This document shows, one piece after another, positions 1-5,819 of a DNA stretch of 6,708 nucleotides (position 1 is the first letter of the stretch; every line of letters starts with the position of its first letter). The translations under genes were made by a program, and so were the position numbers. The stretch spans positions 1 through 6,708 of the forward strand of contig NZ_CAMIOH010000172.1 of the NCBI RefSeq assembly GCF_946221145.1. Direction: 5' to 3'. Origin of the DNA: an uncultured Paracoccus sp. (GTDB lineage Bacteria > Pseudomonadota > Alphaproteobacteria > Rhodobacterales > Rhodobacteraceae). The notes beneath the pieces were generated by a model. The model worked only from the letters and a program-made list of their open reading frames with translations. It did not search any database and had not been told where the DNA came from.

Positions 1-930
1 GACCCCGGTCACGGCGACCGGATCACACAGTGCAAAGCTGCACGGATCGCCGGGGGCGGACACGTCCAGCCAGAACAGGCCGGGGTGTTCGGACAGGAAG
101 GCCAGGTCGGCGCGCAGCCGCTGCGCGCGGGGCAGAAAGGACGCCATCGGCACGACATGGCCCAGCGTCAGCAGCGACAGCGCCGGGCCGGGCGGCTGGT
201 CCCGCCGCAGCAGGTCGGCTACCATCGACACCGCCAGATAGGCACCCGAGGAGTGGCCGACCACCAGAACCTCGTCCAGATCCTGGGACAGCGCCTGGGC
301 CAGGCGGTCGGTGAACTGCGCCAGCCGCTGCTCCAGGTCGGGCGGATAGGCGCCGTGCAGGCTGGCCGTGAAGGCGTAATCGTGCATCAGATAGTGGGCG
401 AACAGCCGGTGGTCCAGCGACCTGGCCGCCGCCAGCACCGCCCAAGCCGCGCCCGCCGCGACGATACCCGCAAGCCAGCCCAGGCCCGTCAGCGCCATGA
501 CCACCCATCCCGTCAGCGCGGCGACCAGGGCGGCGGCCACCGCCTGGGCCAGCAGCACCGCGACGGGATACAGCGCCGCCAGCACCGGCCCGCGCCGCAG
601 CCGCGTCAGCCGCCGCAGCGCGCCTGAGGCGACATAAATCCACGCTACCCGGACCATTTGCGCATAGGTCGCAGCGATCCCCCCGCGCATCGACGCCTGG
701 ACCAGATCGGCCCAGACCAGAATCCGGATCTGCGTCCGGGCTTCGCCTTCGGGAAACCGGGCCTGCGTCTGCCAGCCATCCCCGGCGGTCTTTGTCATGG
801 TCAGGTCGAAGCCGCTGATCCGGGCCTGCTGCTGCGATTCCCGGCGGTACAACTCTCGGTAGCGGCGGGGGGGCATCGGGTCAAAGCCGGGCACATACAG
901 AACCCGGCGGCGGAAGGGTCGCGTCATCAT
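1..930 (-). CDS. alpha/beta hydrolase-like membrane protein (partial, C-terminus off left edge)
   Basis: The reading frame is open from 930 to the left edge, giving 310 codons without a stop. The N-terminus (MMTRPFRRRV, then LYVPGFDPMPP, residues 11-21) looks like the first strand and oxyanion-hole loop of an alpha/beta hydrolase. A nucleophile elbow GHSSG lies at residues 225-229 (Ser227) after the strand VLVV, and AYLAVSMVADLL follows as the helix behind it. Between these parts, residues about 115-170 form a long hydrophobic stretch long enough for two membrane helices. Residues near 290-310 (WLDVSAPGDP) may carry the acidic residue; the catalytic His would lie off the edge. Substrate is unknown; a membrane-bound esterase or lipase-like activity is inference. 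Start is uncertain: ATG at 930, 927 or 957 (957 adds nine residues and leaves 29 bp to the M48 gene). No strong ribosome site separates them. It follows the M48 gene on the same strand and is likely cotranscribed. Confidence 0.8.
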   Translation of the reverse strand, partial: MMTRPFRRRVLYVPGFDPMPPRRYRELYRRESQQQARISGFDLTMTKTAGDGWQTQARFPEGEARTQIRILVWADLVQASMRGGIAATYAQMVRVAWIYVASGALRRLTRLRRGPVLAALYPVAVLLAQAVAAALVAALTGWVVMALTGLGWLAGIVAAGAAWAVLAAARSLDHRLFAHYLMHDYAFTASLHGAYPPDLEQRLAQFTDRLAQALSQDLDEVLVVGHSSGAYLAVSMVADLLRRDQPPGPALSLLTLGHVVPMASFLPRAQRLRADLAFLSEHPGLFWLDVSAPGDPCSFALCDPVAVTGV

Positions 931-986
931 CAGATCCCGTGCTGCGAGAGTCAGCATAGGCCGCCCGTCCCGCGCCGCAAGGGCCT

Positions 987-1667
987 TCAGCCCTGATGCC
1001 AACGGGCGGCCTGCGCCTCGATCGCGGCGATGCGGCGGGGGGTCGGCGGGTGCGACAGCAGCCAGGCTGGCGCGGTGCCGCGGTTCCCGGTCAGCCGGTC
1101 CAGCTTGCGGAACAGCGACACCTGGGGTTCGGTGCCCAGGCCCGCGCGGATCATCAGGGCACTGGCAAAGCGGTCGGCCTCGTATTCGTCCTCTCGGGAC
1201 AAGCGGGCGGCGACGGCGGTGGCGATCAGCCCGGCGATCCAGGCGCCCAGGCCGGGGATAAAGCGCCCCAGAACACCGGCAAGCGCCATGCGGATCGCGT
1301 TCTGGCCCGCAAAGTCGATCATCCGCCGCCTTGCATGGCCATGCGCGACATGGCCCAGTTCGTGGGCGATGACGCTGGCCAGTTCCTCGGGCGTCACCTC
1401 GTCCCGGTCCAGCTGGTCGATGAAGCCGCGCGTCAGGAAGATCCGCCCGTCCGGCGCGGCCAGACCATTGACCGGCGCGATCTCATAGACATGGGCGCGC
1501 ACCGGGGGCAGGTCCATTGCCCGGCCCAGCCGTTCCAGCATCGGCGTCAGGCGCGGGTGGTTCAGCGGCGTCGATTTCTGGTTCAGGTCCTGTTTCAGCC
1601 GCCACAGGGAAAAGAACCACATGGCGGCCAGATACAGGACCAGCAGGATGATCGGCGTGTACTTCAT
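987..1667 (-). CDS. short M48 family zinc metalloprotease, membrane-anchored
   Basis: The product is 226 residues. Residues 4-21 (TPIILLVLYLAAMWFFSL) form one membrane helix, followed by a basic stretch (WRLKQDLNQK), which by the positive-inside rule suggests a cytoplasmic catalytic domain. The HELGH motif at 102-106 supplies zinc ligands His102 and His106 and catalytic Glu103. EYEAD at 161-165 supplies the third ligand Glu161. The end has the family SHPPTPRRI pattern (205-213). A hydrophobic stretch at about 125-154 between the two zinc motifs could be membrane-associated. It is shorter than HtpX, which has about four membrane segments, and lacks the TPR tail of BepA-type proteases. Substrates are unknown; membrane or misfolded protein turnover is the family expectation. 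It lies 5 bp downstream of the DedA-family gene. A longer upstream reading in this frame exists but only shadows that gene, so the ATG at 1667 is preferred. Confidence 0.92.
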   Translation of the reverse strand: MKYTPIILLVLYLAAMWFFSLWRLKQDLNQKSTPLNHPRLTPMLERLGRAMDLPPVRAHVYEIAPVNGLAAPDGRIFLTRGFIDQLDRDEVTPEELASVIAHELGHVAHGHARRRMIDFAGQNAIRMALAGVLGRFIPGLGAWIAGLIATAVAARLSREDEYEADRFASALMIRAGLGTEPQVSLFRKLDRLTGNRGTAPAWLLSHPPTPRRIAAIEAQAARWHQG

Positions 1668-1675
1668 GGCCTTTA
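1668..1675 (-). promoter_or_regulatory. ribosome binding site of the M48 gene overlapping the upstream stop codon
   Basis: On the minus strand the sequence reads TAAAGGCC followed by ATG at 1667. The TAA is the stop of the DedA-family gene and its last bases form the AAAGG of a Shine-Dalgarno-like site. Only 2 nt separate AAAGG from the ATG, shorter than usual, so translation probably depends partly on ribosomes finishing the upstream gene. Confidence 0.45.
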
Positions 1676-2260
1676 TATGGTCCCGCCGCCCCGCCGCTGC
1701 CAGAGCCTGCGCAGCGCCAGCCCGCCTGCCGCCAGGGCCAGTCCCACGGCAATGGCCTTCAACGCCGCGCCCTCGCTGTGGCGAAAGCCGCGCGCCATCA
1801 GGTGCCCCAGCGTCAGGTGGGACGCGGCCCACAGGCATTCCCCCGCCAGGCTGGCCGCCGCGAACCGCCCCCGCGCCATGCCGGTCGCCCCCGCGACGTA
1901 ATTCGTGGCCGGTCCCAGCGGCGTCACCAGCCAGCGGGACAGGAACACCGCCAGCACGCCGCGTCGGGCGATCAGGTCGCGGGCCTTGCCGAACAGCACG
2001 GCGCGACGGCTGCCGGGGCGGTTCAACCAAGGCTCCAGCCTGCGGGCCATGGCAAAGGCCGTCAGGTCGCCCGCCGTCGCGCCGATGACCGCCCCCGCCG
2101 CCAGTTCCGGCAGCCAAAGATGCCCGGTCCCAGACAGGGCCCCCGCCATCAGCAGCAGGGCCGAGGTCGGCACCGGCACCATCAGGCAGGACAGAAAGGC
2201 CGACACCGCCAGCACCAGCGGCCCCCAATGCGGCAGCAGCGCGGCCAGGGCGTCGGTCAT
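1673..2260 (-). CDS. DedA/VTT (SNARE-associated) family membrane protein
   Basis: A 195-residue, strongly hydrophobic protein. Recognisable DedA features, in order: a VPVPTSALLLMAG segment (28-40), equivalent to the family's P-x-P-x-E re-entrant loop but without its usual Glu; AGDLTAFAMARRL (63-75), matching the family G-D-x-x-x-Y-x-x-G-R block in degenerate form; and FLSRWLVTPLGPATNYVAG (106-124), matching the F-x-R-F-x-P-x-x-R...AG block with Arg109 and Pro114 kept. A C-terminal helix is at about 167-183, followed by a basic cytoplasmic tail (RRLWQRR). Family members are inner-membrane lipid transporters or scramblases and affect undecaprenyl-phosphate or phospholipid handling and proton-motive-force stress. 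The exact substrate cannot be told here. The start ATG at 2260 overlaps the VWA stop as ATGA, which fixes the start and implies translational coupling. The M48 protease gene follows after 5 bp. Confidence 0.85.
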   Translation of the reverse strand: MTDALAALLPHWGPLVLAVSAFLSCLMVPVPTSALLLMAGALSGTGHLWLPELAAGAVIGATAGDLTAFAMARRLEPWLNRPGSRRAVLFGKARDLIARRGVLAVFLSRWLVTPLGPATNYVAGATGMARGRFAAASLAGECLWAASHLTLGHLMARGFRHSEGAALKAIAVGLALAAGGLALRRLWQRRGGGTI

Positions 2261-3438
2261 CCCAGGATCCGCATCGCCTGGGTCAGCCCGTCCAGCGTCA
2301 GCGGCATCATCCGGTGTTCAAAGATCCGCCCGACCATGGCGATGGATTGCGTGTAGCCCCAATGCGCCTGCGGGACCGGGTTCAGCCAGACATGATCGGG
2401 CCAGGTCTCGGTCGCGCGTTTCAGCCAGACTTCGCCCGCCTCGGGGTTCCAGTGTTCGTTGGCCCCGCCCGGCACCGCGATTTCGTATGGCGACATCGAG
2501 GCGTCGCCCACGAAGATGCATTTGTAATCCCGGCCAAAGCGGTGCAGCACGTCCCATGTCGGCGTCTGTTCCGTCCAGCGGCGGCGGTTGTCGCGCCACA
2601 GCCCTTCGTACAGGCAGTTGTGGAAATAGAAATGTTCCATATGCTTGAATTCGGCCCGCGCCGCCGAAAACAGCTCGTCCACGACGCGGATGTGGTCGTC
2701 CATCGACCCGCCCACGTCCAGAAACAGCAGCACCTTGACCGCGTTGCGCCGTTCGGGCCGGGTCTGCACGTCGATATAGCCGTGGTCGGCGGTGGCGCGA
2801 ATGGTGGCGGGCAGGTCCAGTTCGTCCGCCGCGCCGTGCCGCGCCCAGCGGCGCAGGCGTTTCAATGCGACCTTGATATTGCGGGTGCCCAGGTCCACGC
2901 CGTCGTCGAAATCGCGGAACTCGCGCTTGTCCCAGACCTTGACCGCGCGCCGGTGTCGGGATTCGTGCTGGCCGATCCGCACGCCTTCCGGGTTGTAGCC
3001 ATAGGCGCCAAAGGGCGAGGTGCCCGCCGTGCCGATCCATGTGCTGCCGCCCTGATGGCGGCCCTGCTGTTCGGCCAGCCGCTCGCGCAGCTTCTCCATC
3101 AGCGCCTCGAAACTGCCGCTGCCCTGGATTTCGGCCTTTTCCGCATCGGTCAGCAGCTTTTCGGCCAGCTTTTCCAGCCATTCGCGCGGGATCGCCTGTT
3201 CGGTCACAAGCGCCTCGACCGGGATGGTTTCCAGGCCGCTGAACGATTCCGCAAAGGCGCGGTCGAAGCGGTCCAGATGGCGTTCATCCTTGACCAGCGA
3301 CAGCCGGGCCAGGTGATAGAAGCCGTCCACGCTCCAATCCGACAGCCCGGCCTGCATCCCGGCCATCAGATCCAGCCATTCCCGCAGCGAAACCGGAACC
3401 CCTTGCCGGCGCAGGCTGTCAAGGAACGGCACGAACAT
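2257..3438 (-). CDS. VWA domain protein, CoxE-like / COG3825 type
   Basis: The product is 393 residues and appears soluble, with no signal peptide or membrane helix. The N-terminal part (1-125) is helical and starts MFVPFLDSLRRQGVPVSLRE, as in CoxE-type proteins. A Gly-rich, aromatic linker follows (130-155). The C-terminal von Willebrand A fold starts at the strand KVLLFLDVGGS, with a metal-site (MIDAS) motif D241-x-G-x-S245 in place of the classic DxSxS. IFVGDASMS at 308-316 supplies the later MIDAS-type Asp312. These proteins usually work with a MoxR-type AAA+ ATPase in metal insertion or complex maturation, but no such ATPase is visible here. The ATG at 3438 (GTG one codon upstream is an alternative) shares TGATG with the small membrane gene, and the stop overlaps the DedA start. 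The frame is open upstream to 3804, but that part is a shadow of the small gene and the GH1 gene. Confidence 0.9.
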   Translation of the reverse strand: MFVPFLDSLRRQGVPVSLREWLDLMAGMQAGLSDWSVDGFYHLARLSLVKDERHLDRFDRAFAESFSGLETIPVEALVTEQAIPREWLEKLAEKLLTDAEKAEIQGSGSFEALMEKLRERLAEQQGRHQGGSTWIGTAGTSPFGAYGYNPEGVRIGQHESRHRRAVKVWDKREFRDFDDGVDLGTRNIKVALKRLRRWARHGAADELDLPATIRATADHGYIDVQTRPERRNAVKVLLFLDVGGSMDDHIRVVDELFSAARAEFKHMEHFYFHNCLYEGLWRDNRRRWTEQTPTWDVLHRFGRDYKCIFVGDASMSPYEIAVPGGANEHWNPEAGEVWLKRATETWPDHVWLNPVPQAHWGYTQSIAMVGRIFEHRMMPLTLDGLTQAMRILG

Positions 3439-3602
3439 CACATCATCCGATCCAGGATCACGGTTGCAAACAGCCCCAGCACCGCCAGGGCCATGGCAAA
3501 GCCCGCCGCATATTGCGCCCGGTCGCGCCGCGTGCCGCCCAGCTGCCCGGCGCGGCGCCAGCCCAGGATTGCGCCGATGACGGCGGCGGCGAAGACGATC
3601 AT
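3438..3602 (-). CDS. 54-residue two-helix membrane protein, hypothetical
   Basis: A small gene of 54 codons plus TGA. The N-terminal half has a hydrophobic segment (MIVFAAAVIGAILGW, 1-15). A short basic loop follows (RRAGQLGGTRRDR, 16-28), then a second hydrophobic segment (YAAGFAMALAVLGLFATVIL, 31-50) and a DRMM end. By the positive-inside rule the loop faces the cytoplasm and both ends face the periplasm. The ATG at 3602 has a GAGG ribosome site 6 nt upstream (3609-3612). The stop TGA shares its A with the VWA start ATG (TGATG), so the two are almost certainly translated together. No function is recognised; the context suggests a membrane partner or anchor for the soluble VWA protein, which is inference. 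The ribosome site, coupling and membrane-hairpin pattern together make a real gene likely. Confidence 0.75.
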   Translation of the reverse strand: MIVFAAAVIGAILGWRRAGQLGGTRRDRAQYAAGFAMALAVLGLFATVILDRMM

Positions 3603-3631
3603 GGCAGGCCTCGGGCGTTGGTTCGCGGCCC

Positions 3632-3660
3632 GTGATAGCGGCTGGAACCCCCCGGCGCAA
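3632..3660 (-). promoter_or_regulatory. weak sigma-70-like promoter candidate for the small-ORF/VWA/DedA/M48 run
   Basis: In the only sizeable gap of the window, the minus strand has TTGCGC (3660-3655), a 17-bp spacer and TATCAC (3637-3632). These match the consensus -35 at 3 of 6 and the -10 at 4 of 6. The transcript would start near 3625, about 22 nt before the small gene's ATG. The spacing is ideal but the boxes are poor, and GC-rich sequence gives such matches by chance. Confidence 0.22.
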
Positions 3661-3668
3661 CCGCACCG

Positions 3669-4982
3669 TCACCCGCGCAGCATGGCGCGAAAGGCGTGCC
3701 AACTGGCCTTGGGTGTCCGCACCTGGGTCGCGTAATCGACATGGACCAGCCCGAAGCGCGGGCCGTATCCCCAGCCCCATTCGAAATTGTCCAGAAGCGA
3801 CCAATAAAAGAAACCGCGCAGGTTCACGCCTGCATCCATCGCCGCGCGGGCGGCGCGCAGGTGGTCGCCGATAAAGGCGATGCGGCCCGGATCGGCGGTC
3901 ACGTCTGGGCCTGCCGCCTCGGCCATGCCGTTTTCGGTGACGATGATCGGCAGTTGGCCGACATGGTCGCGTGACAGCCGGGTCAGGAATTCGGTCAGCC
4001 CCTGGGGGCGGATTTCCCAGCCCATCTGGGTCTTGGGCAGGGGTCCGTCCACCGCCCGGTCATGCGGCCACAGCACGCCGTCGCCCGCATGAAGCTTGCG
4101 GGTATAGTAGTTGACGCCCAGCCAGTCGATCGGCTGCGCGATGGCGGCCATGTCGTCCTGCCAGTCCTGCGGCAGGTGCGGCGCCAACCCGTCAAGCGCC
4201 GCCTGCGGATAGCCCTGGCCGGTCAGCGCGCGGATGAACCACTGGTTATAGATCGCATCCTGGATCTGGGCCGCGCGGGTCGCGGCAGGGCTGTCGTCGG
4301 CAGGATGGGCGGTCTCGAAATTCAGGACGATGCCCAGGTCCGGCGCGCGGTTCGCGCGCAACGCCTGGATGGCGGTGCCATGGGCCAGCAGGACATGATG
4401 CATGGCGCGGGCGGCGGCGCGGATGTCGCGCAGGCCGGGGGCGTGGTGGCCCAGGAAATGCGACAGCCAGGCGATGCACCAGGGTTCGTTCAGCGTGGCC
4501 GTGCTGGCCAGGCGGTCGCCCAGCCGGGCGTGCAGCGTGGTGCAGTAATCGGCAAAGCGCGCGGCAATGTCGCGGTTCTGCCAGCCGCCCTTGTCCGACA
4601 GCGCGGCCGGCAAATCCCAATGATAGCAGGTCAGGTGCGGCGCCAGCCCGCGTTCCGCCATGCCATCGACCAGCCGGTCATAGAAATCCAGCCCCTGAGG
4701 GTTGACCGTCACCCCGTCGGGCATCACCCGCGCCCAGGAGGCCGAGAAGCGATAGGCCCCGAACCCCGCGTCCCGGATCAGATCCAGATCGCCCGGCCAG
4801 CGATGATAGTGGTCGCAGGCGATGCTGCCGTTGCTGGCGTCGGCGATGGTGCCGGGGGTCGCCGCGAACGTGTCCCAATGCGACAGGCCAGCCCCGCCAT
4901 GGGCCGAGCCTTCGATCTGATGGGCCGAGGTGGCGACGCCGAAGACAAAATCGGCAGGAAAGGCAGAGCGGTCGGGCAGCAT
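3669..4982 (-). CDS. GH1 family beta-glucosidase
   Basis: A 437-residue, full-length family 1 glycoside hydrolase (usual length about 440-470) that removes terminal beta-linked glucose or related sugars with retention of configuration. It has no signal peptide, so it acts in the cytosol. The N-terminal signature FVFGVATSAHQIEG (12-25) includes sugar-binding Gln22. His121 and Trp122 (CYHWDLP) belong to the glycone site. TLNEP at 163-167 holds the acid/base Glu166. IVTENG at 347-352 holds the nucleophile Glu350. FYWSLLDNFEWGWGY (392-406) supplies Trp394, Glu401 and Trp402 of the glycone site. All expected catalytic residues are present, so the enzyme should be active; exact specificity (glucoside, galactoside or fucoside) cannot be told. 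It begins 9 bp after sitD and ends 66 bp before the next gene. No sugar transporter or regulator is adjacent, which is unusual for such enzymes. Confidence 0.96.
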   Translation of the reverse strand: MLPDRSAFPADFVFGVATSAHQIEGSAHGGAGLSHWDTFAATPGTIADASNGSIACDHYHRWPGDLDLIRDAGFGAYRFSASWARVMPDGVTVNPQGLDFYDRLVDGMAERGLAPHLTCYHWDLPAALSDKGGWQNRDIAARFADYCTTLHARLGDRLASTATLNEPWCIAWLSHFLGHHAPGLRDIRAAARAMHHVLLAHGTAIQALRANRAPDLGIVLNFETAHPADDSPAATRAAQIQDAIYNQWFIRALTGQGYPQAALDGLAPHLPQDWQDDMAAIAQPIDWLGVNYYTRKLHAGDGVLWPHDRAVDGPLPKTQMGWEIRPQGLTEFLTRLSRDHVGQLPIIVTENGMAEAAGPDVTADPGRIAFIGDHLRAARAAMDAGVNLRGFFYWSLLDNFEWGWGYGPRFGLVHVDYATQVRTPKASWHAFRAMLRG

Positions 4983-4988
4983 GGCAGG

Positions 4989-4994
4989 CCCTCA
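4989..4994 (-). promoter_or_regulatory. ribosome binding site of the GH1 gene overlapping the sitD stop
   Basis: The minus strand reads TGAGGG, then CCTGCC, then ATG at 4982. The sitD stop TGA supplies the first bases of a GAGGG Shine-Dalgarno site with 6-nt spacing. This supports the chosen start of the beta-glucosidase and suggests it is translated from the sit transcript. Confidence 0.6.
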
Positions 4995-5819
4995 GGTGGC
5001 GGCGGTGCGGCCTGGGGTCAGTTGCCGCCAGGTAAAGACCAGCACGAACAGGGCGGTCATGACAACCACGATGGTGGGCGCGGGGGCGCTGTCCAGCCAG
5101 AAGCTGATCCAGATGCCCGCAAGGCTGGACCCGACGCCGATGGCCGTGGCGGCGGCCATCATCGCCTGCAAGCGCCGGGTCAGCAGGAAGGCGATGGCCC
5201 CCGGCGCGATCAGCAGCGCCACCGACAGGATGATCCCCACCGCCGACAGCATCGCCACGACGGCGGCGGCGATCATCGCCAGCATCCCGTAATGCAGCCA
5301 GGCCACGGGCAGTCCCGCGACCCGCGCCTGCACCGGATCGAAGACCAGCAGCGCGAAGTCGCGCCATTTCAGGATCAGGATCAGCGCCACCACCGCCGAG
5401 ATCGCCCCGGCCGAGATGAAGTCGTCGCGCCCGACGCCCAGGATGTTGCCGAACAGGATATGGTCCAGATGCACGTCGGTCGGGAATTGCGTATAGATCA
5501 CGATCCCCAGCCCGAACATGCCCGACATGACCACGCCCAGCGTGGTGTCGGGCTTGATGCGGCTGTTCGCATCCAGCCAGCCCGCCGACAGTGCGCAGAC
5601 CATGCCCGCGACAAAGGCCCCGATCAGCAGCGGGATCCCCGCCAGATAGGCGATGACGATCCCCGGCAGCACCGCATGGCTGATGCCGTCGCCCATCAGC
5701 GCCCAGCCCCTCAGCACCAGAAAGCAGCTGAGCAGGGCGGCGGGGATGGCGACGATCACGGCGATCAGCATCGCCTCGACCATGAAGGGATAGGCCAGGG
5801 GGGCGGTCAGCCAGGTCAT
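4992..5819 (-). CDS. sitD: SitD-type manganese/iron ABC transporter permease
   Basis: A 275-residue integral membrane protein of the ABC-3 family (SitD/YfeD/MntD), one of two different permeases forming the channel of a Mn2+/Fe2+ importer. About seven to eight hydrophobic helices run through its length. The conserved LRGWALMGDGISHAVLPG block (36-53) carries an Asp44/His48 pair four residues apart, matching the pair in SitC; family structures point to this segment as the metal path. The IAPGAIAFLLTRRL block (204-217) is the family's second hallmark, and DPVQARVAGL (161-170) resembles the cytoplasmic coupling loop that contacts the ATPase. The ATG at 5819 overlaps the sitC stop as ATGA and has a GAGGGG ribosome site (5826-5831) with 6-nt spacing. 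A longer upstream reading in the frame only shadows sitC. Zinc cannot be excluded as substrate, but the pairing with a YfeC-like permease favours manganese/iron. Confidence 0.93.
   Translation of the reverse strand: MTWLTAPLAYPFMVEAMLIAVIVAIPAALLSCFLVLRGWALMGDGISHAVLPGIVIAYLAGIPLLIGAFVAGMVCALSAGWLDANSRIKPDTTLGVVMSGMFGLGIVIYTQFPTDVHLDHILFGNILGVGRDDFISAGAISAVVALILILKWRDFALLVFDPVQARVAGLPVAWLHYGMLAMIAAAVVAMLSAVGIILSVALLIAPGAIAFLLTRRLQAMMAAATAIGVGSSLAGIWISFWLDSAPAPTIVVVMTALFVLVFTWRQLTPGRTAAT

Noticed and set aside
23..643. A 206-codon minus-strand frame over the hydrolase gene
   Set aside because: Ala/Gly/Arg/Pro-rich product in a shifted frame. The other minus-strand frame gives the GHSSG hydrolase continuing through the window edge.
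3603..3668. Possible terminator hairpin after the GH1 gene (GGTTC and GAACC inverted repeat on the minus strand)
   Set aside because: Only a 5-bp stem with a loop of about 20 nt and no following T-run, so it does not look like an intrinsic terminator.
2314..3735. A 473-codon open reading frame on the plus strand opposite the VWA gene
   Set aside because: No motif and a low-complexity composition; the minus-strand VWA protein in the same region has clear family features and coupled boundaries.
3439..3804. N-terminal extension of the VWA frame up to 3804
   Set aside because: The extra 122 residues are shadow-like and would overlap the end of the GH1 gene and the whole small membrane gene; the ATG at 3438 gives the family's normal N-terminus.
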